Origin: Dentipellis sp. KUC8613
Lineage: Eukaryota > Basidiomycota > Agaricomycetes > Russulales > Hericiaceae
Reading direction: 5' to 3'
NCBI GenBank assembly: GCA_002286715.1
Contig: NSJX01000044.1
Coordinates: 16,930-80,929, forward strand
DNA length: 64,000 bases
Positions 9,641 through 19,553 of this stretch are shown here, piece after piece. Numbering within the stretch: position 1 is the stretch's first letter; every line of letters begins with the position of its first letter. Below the pieces are notes generated by a model. It was not told the DNA's origin. It saw only the letters and a program-made list of their open reading frames with translations, and searched no databases. The translations under genes and the position numbers were made by a program.

Positions 9641-12124
9641 CTACGCAACGCGCACGAGCTCGCCTTCTGCCCCGTCCCGCGCCCAGCGCGCGCCGCCGGG
9701 CAGCACAACCTCCACGAGCTTCGGACACGCGCGCGCCCACCCTCTCACCACCTCCGCCGGATCCCTCTCCCTCTCCTTCTCCCTTTCTCTCTCTCTCTCC
9801 CTCTCCTTCTCCCTCTCGCGCTCCTCCTCCTCCTCCCTCTCCTTTTTCCACTTCTCACTCTCCCCACCGCCACCCCCATCGCCATCCCCGTACTCGGACC
9901 GCAACGGCGACGCCGGAAACGCGATCCACGGGCTCGTCGGCGGCGTGACGAACGCGTCGGGCGCGGACGGGGCGAGGAGCGCGCTGAGCGGGGGCGACGA
10001 CGGCGAGTCGAGCGGCGCGTGCGGGGGGAGCACCGGCGCGCGTTTGGCCGTCGTCGGCGACCCCGCGCCTGAATCCGATTTTGCGTGCGAGTGCGAGTGC
10101 GAGTGCGAGTGCGAGTGCGGGCTTGGACTCGTGCTGGTGGAAGCGGCGCGCGTGCGGGTGCGCGTGCGCGAGAGGCGCAGCGTGCGGAGGGCGCGGAAGC
10201 GCGGGAGGAGCGATGCGAGCTGCTTGTAGAGGACCTGTGGGATACATTCACCGTGTCAGAACAGACTGCAAATCGTAGCAAACCAAAAGACACACACCTC
10301 GTCCCCCAGCGCACACGCCAGCTCAACCCTCTCCACATCCTCACCAAGCTCCCTGCCGAGCGCCATGCCGACCTTCGCGAGCGAGCGCGCATCCACGCCG
10401 GGCGCGGCGACGATGCGCACGCGCGTGACGCGCGCGGCGGACTGCGCGAGCGCGGCCGCGGCGGGCGCGGGGCGCAGCCCGTCGTAGAGCGTCTGCGTGA
10501 TGTGCAGCGTCGCGGTGTGCAGCGGGCGGCGCGGCGCGAGCGCGGCGACGAGCGCGGGGGGGCCTGCGAGGGTCGTCAGGTCCGGGAGGAGCACACCACC
10601 CACACCCACGCCGCCGTTGTCGTTGTCGTTGTCGTTCTGGTTCCCATCCGTCTCGATATCGTCCGTCTCGACCAGCCGCGGGACTTCGAACTCGCGGACC
10701 GCGCGCTGCTCGCGCACGAACGCGCGCACGTCCGGCCAGCGGCAGCGCGCGGTGAGCACGAGGCGCTGCAGGGCGAACGGCGCGCGCGCGGGGTCGAGGT
10801 CGAGGTCGGGCGGGGGCGCGGGGAGCACGAGCGCGGCGAGGTGCGGCATGTTGCCGAGCGCGAGGCGCAGCGCGAACGCGAAGCTCGGCGAGGGGCTGTT
10901 GCTGCGGTGCGGCGGTGCGGAGGGGTAGAGCGGGCACGCGAAGGCGTGCACGAGCTTGCCGAGGGCGGGTGTGGACGCGAGGCGCGTGACGCACGCGTCG
11001 ACTGCGCGCTGCCATTTTTCGGTGGGGCGCCCAAACTCGTCCTCTGAGTCCGAGTCATCCGCGGCCGCGCTTGTGCTCGAGCTCGCATCTGGGTTCGACT
11101 CGGAGGACGTGGTGGTGAGGACGCTCCAGCGCGGTGGGGGCGTCGCGAATGCGCGCGGGGAGAGGTCGAGGTCGCGGTAGAGAGCGGCTGAGGCTGCGGC
11201 GCGGAAGCGGCGGGAGACGCGGGCGAGACGGGTGAGGTCTGCGCGGGACAGGTACGGGACGAGGAGCCCCAGGGGGACGGGGAAGGGACGTGAGCGGGCG
11301 CGGGCGGGCCGCGGGAGGGGTATTGAGGGCTGTGGGGGCTGCACCGGCTGGGTTGGGGCAGTCTTGGGCCGTGGTTCCGACGGCGGGGGCGTTGGCGGCG
11401 CAGGAGGTGAGTAGGAGGGGAATGCAACGGCATGAGGGGGAAGCGTCTCGGCGGAGGGGGAAGGGGGTATGTGGCTGCCGTGCGTAGACGGAGCAGGGGA
11501 TGGGGGGAAGTGGAAACCGTTCGTGATCATTTGGGCGTCGGCGTCGTGCATCGTTTCCTCAGTTGGAGGTGTGGGCGGTGGAGGAGGGAGCGGAGAAGTC
11601 GGTGGAGGGGATGTGGGCTCGAGAGGCGGGAGGGGCTTACGGCGAATTCGCATGCTGCGACCCCGCTCGACGGGTGCGGGGGGCGGCGCAGCGACGCGAT
11701 TGAGCAGGTCGGGCGAGCTCAGGCAACGTTCGCGCGGGCTCTCTATGTGGAGGGCAAAGGCAGGTGAAGGGGCCTTGGGGGAGCTTGCACCCTCGTCGCC
11801 GGAGAGTGAGCTTGCACGGCGACCAAGCCCGCTCGGTCTGCGGATGTCCGGGGATAGAGGTGACGGCGAGCGACTAGGGCTGCGGGGCGTGATGTGGGAG
11901 ATGTTAGAGAGAGCCTTGGGCCGGCCATTGGGGCGCATAGGGAGCGTCAGCCGTGCAGCGAGCGTCGAGAAGCGCTTGCGGACGGACGGCGGGGGCGCGT
12001 TGAGAGACGCGGTGGAGAGGTCGAGGGCGCTGCCATGCGACGACGGTTGCGGGGACGGTGATGGTGAAGGAGAGAGGGAAGGGCGGGGCTGACGCAAGGA
12101 GCGACGGCGGGAGAGGAAGGACAT
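9641..12124 (-). CDS. F-box-like protein with low-complexity regions
   Basis: Two exons (12124-10298 and 10234-9641) give about 806 codons. The first 270 residues are Ser/Pro-rich and probably disordered. They are followed by an F-box-like segment (VPLGLLVPYLSRADLTRLA, RFRAAASAALYRDLDL), the kind of motif that docks a substrate receptor to Skp1 in SCF ubiquitin ligases. The rest is Leu-rich in a loosely repeated way, suggesting degenerate leucine-rich repeats. Exon 2 encodes a His-Ser repeat from a (GCGAGT)n hexamer at 10083-10118 and an Arg/Glu/Lys-rich helix-like stretch near 9768-9850. I chose the ATG at 12124 because the frame upstream is a GAC-type trinucleotide run without an ATG. The gene is divergent from TSA1, 566 bp apart. 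Confidence 0.65.
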
Positions 12125-12624
12125 GGCGGCCACCGACTCGACTGACGACGGCGACGACGACGACGACAACGACGACGACGACGACGGCGAAGATGAGGGA
12201 CGTTGCCAGCGCCATCCTCGCCCCGGGCACTCGGCGCACCTTCAGCCACAAACGCGTCGCGTTCTCTCTCATTTTTCATTTTCTGTCTTTTTTTTTTTTT
12301 GCAACACAAGACATGTCTTGATACACTAGACGCGATCCCGTGCAGGCTATGCTCTGCTATGCTCAGCAGCATCATCGTTGACTCGACGCGGCCGACAAGT
12401 GGTGTGCTGTCGTACGACGTCTACGCATAATAATAAGGAACCGTTCGCGGTCACAACACCAGCTTAGTCGTGCTGATCAAGGCCAGCATGTGCACATCGC
12501 TATCGGCTGCTATCGCGCAGCAGATCGCGGAGGAGCAGCGATGAGGACGAGGAAATGACGCGACGGAGCTCTAGAGTCGGCCGCGGCACGGCGACCTTCG
12601 CAGTGGCACGCCATTTTCCGCGCG

Positions 12625-12633
12625 TAAATAAAA
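12625..12633 (+). promoter_or_regulatory. TATA-like element of the peroxiredoxin gene
   Basis: The sequence TAAATAAAA sits in otherwise GC-rich DNA about 60 bp before the TSA1 start codon, a normal position for a fungal core promoter. It is followed by CCACCA/CAT repeats that run up to the ATG at 12691. A strong TATA box would suit a highly expressed, stress-responsive gene; that is inference. Confidence 0.5.
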
Positions 12634-12690
12634 GCGGCGGCCCGCCTCGACCAGTCTTTCTCCGCTACCACCACCACCATCATCATCATC

Positions 12691-13427
12691 ATGTCTGCCC
12701 GCATCCAAAAGCCCGCCCCCGCCTTCAACGGTATCAAGGCCGTCGTCGCCGGCCAGTTCGTCGACGTCTCTCTCTCCGACTACCTCGGAAAATGGTGCGT
12801 CGCTCGTTGACGCGTCTGCACTCGCCACTGAACTTACCCCGCCACGCAGGGTCATCCTCCTCTTCTACCCCATGGACTTCACCTTCGTCTGCCCGACTGA
12901 GATCCTCGCATTCAACGACGCCCTCCCCTCCTTCGCCGCCCTCGACACCGTCGTCCTCGCCGTCTCCACCGACTCTGAGTACACCCACTTTGCGTGGTCG
13001 ACCACCCCCCGTGCGTCCGGCGGGCTCGGCCCCAACCTCCAGCTGCCGCTCCTCGCCGACCGCGCGTGGACGCTCGCCCGCTCCTACGGCGTCCTCCTCG
13101 AGGAGGACGGCGTCGCCCTCCGCGGCCAGTTCCTCATCGACCCCAAGGGCGTCCTCCGCCAGGCCACCATCAACGACCTCCCCGTCGGCCGCTCCGTCGA
13201 CGAGGCCCTGCGCCTCGTCAAGGCCTTCCGCTTCACCGTACGCCCGTCTTTCCCATTTTCAACGGTGCCCACTAACCCGCCCGCAGGAGGAGCACGGTGA
13301 GGTGTGCCCCGCGAACTGGACCGAGGGCAGTCGCACGATCAAGGCGGACCCCACGGGCAGCCTCGAGTACTTCGCCAACGCCAACGCGAACGGCGCGAAC
13401 GGCGCCAAGCGTGCCCGTGAGGACTGA
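12691..13427 (+). CDS. TSA1: Typical 2-Cys peroxiredoxin (thioredoxin peroxidase)
   Basis: Three exons (12691-12794, 12850-13237, 13287-13427) give 210 codons. The enzyme reduces hydrogen peroxide and organic peroxides using thioredoxin. The peroxidatic Cys is C49 in FTFVCPTE and the resolving Cys is C171 in EVCPANW. Conserved blocks include [23 protein letters not shown] and [16 protein letters not shown]. Both the GGLG motif and a C-terminal Tyr-Phe (LEYF) are present, the pair that makes eukaryotic 2-Cys peroxiredoxins sensitive to over-oxidation. The protein ends with an unusual Asn/Ala/Gly-rich tail and KRARED. Length is close to yeast Tsa1 (196) plus this tail. Cytosolic location is expected as there is no leader sequence. 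Confidence 0.95.
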
Positions 13428-13725
13428 GTTTCCCCACTCCCTATTAGAGCTATGTGTTTTAACACGGCCTCAAGGCCTAAGGTAGATCCTAGACTAGACT
13501 AGAAGACTAGACCAAGTAGACACATACCCCTCGCCCCTCTCCCTAATAACATAACCCGTATTACCCGCAATCTCTCTCCCAATCCCAATCGCGAGTGCAA
13601 GATCGATCTATCCTCCGTCTCCCATCCGAACCCAATCGCGAGTGCAAGATCTATACTCCGCACGCACCCCCTCAGGGCCAATCACACCACAAAGACGTCG
13701 CAAGATACTCCGCGGCCGCGCTCGC

Positions 13726-15876
13726 CTATTGGACGCTCAGCCCATGTGCCGCCCTGATCCCGAGCTGATCCAGCGCCGCGCGCCCGCGCGCCGTCCAATA
13801 GCGCACCGTCTCGGGATGCTCGAACCACAGCGGCGCGCTGCCCTCATCCACGGGTGTCTCGTCCGCTTCGTCCGCGTCGTTGCCCGCCCCAGGTGCGTCC
13901 CTTCCCCGCGTCTGTTCCTGTGCATACGGCCCCCACAGCCCACCCGCATATATCCACCCCGCGACGTTGCTCTCCGCGCGCACGGCGTCGAGGATGCCGA
14001 CGACGGCCAGCAGCGTCGTGTCGAGCCCCTCCACCTCCGCGCCGTCGTCCTGCTCCTCCTGGACCGGCTCTGATGCAGGCGCAGGCGCAGGCGCCAGCGC
14101 GGATGTGGATGCGGACTCGGGTGATGCACTGGCGTTGGCGTGAGCGATGGCATTCGCGCGCCGCTCGGCCGCCTTGCGCATCTTCTTCTCCTTGCGCCGT
14201 TTCTTCCTCTCCGCCTCCTCATCTCTCGGCTCCCCCTCCCCACCTTCCTTATCCCCCGCTCCCGCTTCTGCTTCTGCCTCGCTCTCCGCACGCGGCGGCG
14301 CGAGCGCGGCCAGATCCGCGTTGCGCCTCGCCTGCGTGTATTCGGGGAGGCACACGTGGTTGTGCGGCTGCAGCGCAGCCTTGCGCACCGAGTCGTCGAG
14401 GAGGAGCGTCGTCAGCGCCGAATGCCGCGTCGGGGCGGTCGTCGAATTCGGAGGATCCGCATCGGCATCGGCGGTGGTCTGCTGAGACGACGGCGGCAGC
14501 GGCGACGAGGACGGCGGGGGCGAAGCGGGCGGGGACGAGCCGATGTCCGAGTCGGACCCGGGCTCCTCTGCGTGGCGGGGCTGGAAGAGCTCGCGCCACG
14601 GTTTCTCGAGGTCCTTGATCGTCTGCACCTTCTTATCTACATCGCACCATATCGCATCAGCCTCATCTCATCTCATCTCCGACCCCCACCCCGACACAAA
14701 TCAAGGGCGGGAGCAAAAGGGAAAAGGGAAAAGGAAAAGGGAAAAGGGAACAGGGAAGTACTCACGATAGCTCTCGCCCCCCAGCCCCAGCGTGTCCCTC
14801 GCCCACACCGCACCGAGCATCCCCTTGGACGCGCCAAACGCCTTGTCGACCATATCCGCGACGCTGTGCGGCTGCGCGCTGGACCAGACCATGACGTCGA
14901 GCCACGCGCGCGTGTGCGCGTGGAAGAGGAACGCGCGGAGCGCGGGGAGGAACGTGCGCGCGTGCACGCGGCGCAGCTGGGCGGTGCGCCGCGGCGCGCG
15001 CGCGGAGCGCAGCACGAGCGTGCCGTTCAGGTCGAGGATGAGCAGCTTGCGCGGCGCGGCGGTGGTGGCGGGCAGTGTCGTTGAGGGCGTGTGTGCGAGC
15101 GCGAGGTAGGCCGCGGAGGGCGTTGGTGCGGGCCCGGTGGGTGGCGGCGTGGGCGAGCGTTTGACGCGCTTGTGTGGGGGAAGGTAAGTCTGGGGACTGG
15201 GGTGGTGGTCTAGGTGTGTGGAGGCTTGAGGCGGCGGCGGTGTATTACGCGCGTATGCGGCGTTGGGTTGGGTCTGCCGGCGAGAAGACGAGGCAGTGGT
15301 GTATGGTCGTGTAGATTGCTGGTACGAGTCGGAATGGGACGTGTGCTGCTGCGAGCTGAGGAAGGGCGCCAGACTGATGGGGCCTGCATGGTATGGTTGC
15401 GTCTGCGTCTGTGGTTGGGATGGATAATACGACGCCGCGCCCTGGCCGCTGTAATATCCATAGTCGTACTCAGCTTGCTGCGAACCCGCGTCGGCGTACC
15501 CATTCCCGTAGCTGCCGTATCCATCCTCGTACCCTCGGCTGTCGCTGTATGCATCCGCACGGTAGCCTTCGTCGTAGCCATATCCATATCCCGAGTTGTC
15601 GTATGCCCCTGCACCCGCATGATAATAGCCATCGCCATACGCATCTGCGCCTCGTCCATTCGGATACACGCGGTCTTCATATCCATACCCAGCACGAGCA
15701 TCATACGCGCGATCGACATAATGCGAGTTCGAAGTCAAGGTCGAGGTAGACGCGGACGCGGAGGGGTACGGACGGTGCCGCCTGCGGGGTCTGTGGTTCT
15801 GGCTAGGGTTGTAGCCCTGGCCCTGCGCGTAATTGGCGTTCGCGCGCCGGTCGCCGTGGTGCGACGCGTATGCCAT
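13726..15876 (-). CDS. FCP1/NIF (NLI-interacting factor)-like HAD-family protein
   Basis: Two exons (15876-14766 and 14636-13726) give 673 codons. The first 270 residues are rich in Tyr, Gly, Ser and Asp and look disordered. The FCP1-homology domain follows: LLILDLNGTLVLRS from about residue 282, ARTFLPALRAFLF, VMVWSSAQPHSV, VWARDTLGL, then VQTIKDLEKPW and LLLDDSVRKAALQPHNH. Such proteins are phosphatases of the RNA polymerase II C-terminal domain and related targets. The usual DxDGT nucleophile motif reads DLNGT: the nucleophile Asp is kept but the second Asp, the general acid, is Asn. The C-terminus after the domain has a Lys/Arg/Glu-rich helix and Ala-rich stretches. The splice was placed so that the second exon starts with HKKVQTIKDLEKPW, as the family requires. 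Confidence 0.8.
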
Positions 15877-16334
15877 GGGGCGTGCGACGCGGAGGCGGAG
15901 GCCTGCGAGGATGTGCGCGGTGTGTCGGGAGAGCAGCTTCGTATCGAGCGCGGATCTGTAACTTGAGAGGCCAAGTCAAGCAGAGTAGAAGAGAGAAGAT
16001 GGGCAGAGAAGTGGGGGAAAAGGGAGAACGCACGATCGCGGCGATCTTGCAGGTGCTGCGGGGCTATATAGGCGAACGAGCGCTTGGGACGCGGACGGCG
16101 ACTTGGGAGGTGAAGTTAAAGTGTGCAGCGGAGAGGTCGAGGACGCCGCGCAAGCCGACGCGAGGCAATCTTTCTTCAGCGTCACGTGTTACGGCGTCTC
16201 AGATCTAGGCGCCAGACACCCTCGCGATTAATCGTCGAGAAATATACGTCGCGCTGGGCTGCAGCCCGCGACACTACATATACTATATAGATACAACACG
16301 CAAACCGAACCGCGAACAAAATGAGGACTGCACC
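15877..16334. other. Intergenic between FCP1-like gene and MAD1
   Basis: The 458 bases upstream of the FCP1-like start codon and downstream of MAD1. I see no coding or RNA feature; it should hold the FCP1-like promoter and the MAD1 3' end. Confidence 0.5.
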
Positions 16335-18897
16335 CTACTCCACGAGCCCCATCTCGCGATCGCTCTTCCACTTGTCGTAGCACTCGAGCGTCACGCTCGC
16401 GAGGAAGCACGGGATACACTGCTCCTGCTCGACCCAGTTGCGCATCAGCTGCGGCAGGTCCTGCGGGCCGCCCTCGCCCTGCGCGACGAGCTGCATGCGC
16501 GCGCCGCCCGGGCTCGCGCCCGCGCCCGCGCTTGCGTCCAGCGCCGCCGACTTGCTCTTGCGCGCGGGCTGGAACACGAACGACGCGTTCAGGTCGTACT
16601 GCGACGTCACGCGCACCTGGCCGTTCGGGTAGAACGCGAGCTTCACGCCCATGATCGACGCGATCGCGTCTCGGAATTCTGCGCTCTTCGCCGTGAACAC
16701 CTGCGCCAATCCTCAGTCCTGCATGTTCCTGCCAGAGAATGGGGGTACGCGTACCTGCTGCAGCCGCAGAAGCCGCTTTTCCTTCTGCTTCACGACCTCT
16801 TCCAGGTCCGCCTTCTCCTTCTGCACGCTCTCGTAGCTCACTCGCGGTACCAGCTCCTCGCTCGGCGTACTGCTAGCCGCTGCGCTCGTCGTCCCTGCAC
16901 CACTCGCCTCGAGCTCCTTCAGCCGTTTCAGGAGCGCCTCGTTCTCGCCCTTCAGTCGGTCCATCACTGCCTGTCGCAGATCTGCCCACTGTTGCGCGGG
17001 GTTGTCTTTCAAGGATAGGATGCGGACGCCAGGGGGTATATGCCGGCCGGCGCCGACCTCGCCTTTCAGCTCGAAGAGCTCCTGTTCGAGCTCTTCGATC
17101 CGATCAAGCTGTTCAGTCGACGCCTTCTCGCTTTCCTCGAGGGCTACGTACAAACATTGTCAGCTACAAAGCTAAAGTAGTCGAGTCACGACTGACCTTT
17201 CTGCGCGTCTCGGACGGCCTGTTGTTCCTTTTCCAGCTGGTCCTTCAGATCGTGGTATTGCGGCCCTTGTGGTGCTGACGGTCTTTCACTGAGTGCCTCG
17301 ACCTCGTTTTCGAGAGCAGACGTGGTCAATTTATAGTCCTCCAGAAGCGCTTCGAGGTCCTTGATTTGCTGTTCCTTTGCCTGATCGACGTTCGCCGTAC
17401 CGTTTGCAGCGTCTTCGGATGCGTAGCTAGCCTATATGCAAATCAGTTATTGGAATCGTAAGAAGCGAGACATCGGACATACATTAAGTGCCTTTAGGAA
17501 TCCAGCTTCACGCTCAGCCAATGCGACGGCTTGCTCGAGCCGCCTGGCCTTCTCCTTCTGCCGCTTGCTCTCGTGCTGCAGCTCCGCGATCGTCTCGGCA
17601 GCTTCGTTGTTGCGATCATTAGCTTCTGCCAATTCGGCTTCACGGCGCCGGAGTAGGGCCAAGTTCACACCGTGTTCCTCGAGCAGTTGCGCGTGAATGA
17701 GGCGCAGCTCCGAGAGGCTCTGTGTAACGGAGACCGGGGTTTGTGAGGGTACGCTGGGTTGTATCGCTCGAGAAGCCCTGGCATTGAACAGATTAGATGG
17801 GCATCACATAGCTTCAAAAAGCAGGACTCACCATTCTTCTCGTTCGCGTCTGGCGGCCTGGACCTCCGCCTCCAGTCGCACAACCTGTTCCCGAAGCTCA
17901 TCCACGCCCTTCACCTTCTGTTCCAAGCCCCGCTTCTCTTCTCTCAGGACCTCCACACTCGTCTGCCTTTCTCTTAGATGCATCACCTCCGACGTCAGCT
18001 TAGCATTCGTCGCCTCGACCGACCGCAGATAATGCGCCTGCCGATGCAGCTCCTCCCTCAACACCGACCAGTTCTCCTCCTCCATAGACTGCCGCGACAC
18101 GTTGGCCTGCGCCTCGCTCAGGTCCTCCATTTGGTTCTGGATCTCCTCAATCGTGCGGCTGCGCTCGTCAGCGATGTTCTTCGTCTCCGAGAGCTCCGCC
18201 TCGAGAATCGACAGCTGCCGCTCGAGCACGGCAATCTGCGACCGCTGCGCGTCGATGGTCCGTTTCGACGAGCGCGTAAGTTCCGCGTGTGCGTCCTCGA
18301 GGTCGGCGTGCTTCTCGCTAAGCGCCGTCAGCGAGTTGCGGAGCGCACGCATCTCCTGGCCGTACGCTCTCTACGCGTGTTGAGCCTATGTTATCAGATA
18401 CGGACCAGGGGCGAAACGTACCTTCTCCTGCTCGCGTTCTGCGCGCTCCTTCTCCTTCTCCGCCTTCTCTTCCTTCTCTCGCTCCGCAAGCCAGCGCCTG
18501 TCGCCCTCCAATCGATCAATCGTGACGTCCCGCTCGCGCAGCTTCGACTCCAGATCCATCTTCGCGGTCTGCGCGGCGACGAGCTGCCGTTCGAGCGACG
18601 CGTGCGCCATGTGTGAGGTGAATGCCTGTGTGCGCTGCTGCCGCTTCGCAGTCGACAGCTGTGGGTCTAACGCGAGCATGAGTGTCGTAAACAAAGTGAA
18701 TACAAACGAGATCAGAAAGGCGGAAGAGTACGCCACCCATGCGTACATCCCGGAGAAACAAAGGAGGCTCATTGTACTGTGCACATACCTCGTTCCAATT
18801 CCGCCGCGAACGAGTCGCGCTTGGTGGCCGTGGACCGCAGCGACGAGCGCAGCCTGCTCGACGTGTTTACCGGAGTCTTGAAGCTGTCGCCGTCCAT
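16335..18897 (-). CDS. MAD1: Spindle assembly checkpoint protein MAD1
   Basis: Seven exons (18897-18789, 18666-18422, 18370-17832, 17777-17483, 17431-17197, 17143-16755, 16700-16335) join in phase to 725 codons, close to human MAD1 (718). Most of the protein is a long coiled coil. Diagnostic parts are the Mad2-interaction region with ILSLKDNPAQQW followed by MDRLKGENEALLKRL, and the C-terminal globular domain: VFTAKSAEFRDAIASIMG, then VRVTSQYD and a tail including MRNWVEQEQCIPCFLASVT. MAD1 sits at unattached kinetochores and nuclear pores, and recruits and converts MAD2 to delay anaphase. The start is the ATG at 18897 (MDGDSFKTP). The gene is divergent from the DUF262 gene, and a MITE lies between them. 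Confidence 0.9.
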
Positions 18898-19066
18898 GAT
18901 GGTGGTTGCACACGCCCCGGCGCGTGTCTGTGTCCGGTGAGCGCGTCTGACTTTCGAGTCCAAATCTTGGATCAAGTCGGCTTTGTCCCGGTCACGCGAG
19001 TCGTGACTCTTGTCACGTTCTTGTGACATCTTACTCAGCAATGCTACCAACAGAGTCACTTGGGTC

Positions 19067-19472
19067 CAGTGTTGGCAGACCCGTTGATGGACTCACGGAC
19101 CAAAAACCCCGGTCCGCTGGATCAGACCGAGAATTCAACCAGGATCCGTCGGGGTTTGTGAGTCCGAATATTCTAGAGAAAATACACATGGTAGTCACGT
19201 GCGACAACCTCTGGGCAATGTTCATTCATCCACCTGTTAAATCGGCATCTTTCCATATCAGTATGTGCCTACGCATCATGTCCAAGGTCAATTTGCACTA
19301 TTGCTTGCGCACACGTCGTTTGGGAGTATCCTAAGAAGGGCAAAGTCTCCGCATAAAGAGGATTACCTCATCTTTTTTTTTGGCTCGGACTTTGAACGAG
19401 TCCAAGATTCTCGGTCCGATCGAGGACTAACTGGGCCAAATCGGAGATTTGACCGGCATCCGTCCAACACTG
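19067..19472. mobile_element. hAT-type MITE (non-autonomous DNA transposon), 406 bp
   Basis: The left end begins CAGTGTTGG and the right end, read on the other strand, also begins CAGTGTTGG. The element is flanked by a perfect 8-bp direct repeat, CTTGGGTC, at 19059-19066 and 19473-19480. CAGTG-type ends and an 8-bp target duplication are hallmarks of hAT transposons. Inside are a further inverted pair of about 16 bp (GATCAGACCGAGAAT at about 19119 and its complement at about 19408). No transposase frame is present, so it would need a transposase from elsewhere. It lies 170 bp before the MAD1 start codon and 73 bp (82 bp counting from the element end) before the DUF262 start codon. Confidence 0.85.
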
Positions 19473-19553
19473 CTTGGGTCACTGGAAGGCTCTTCACTTT
19501 CCCACCAATTCCCCCCTCTTCCTCTCCCTCTCCCTCCTTCTATAGTTCTTGCC

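Noticed and set aside
10085..11047. 320-residue open frame on the plus strand
   Set aside because: It is antisense to the F-box-like gene and is almost all Arg, Ala, Glu and Gly, as expected from GC-rich shadow frames.
12169..12169. Upstream start of the F-box-like gene inside the GAC repeat
   Set aside because: The frame there opens with TTG rather than ATG. The first ATG in frame is at 12124.
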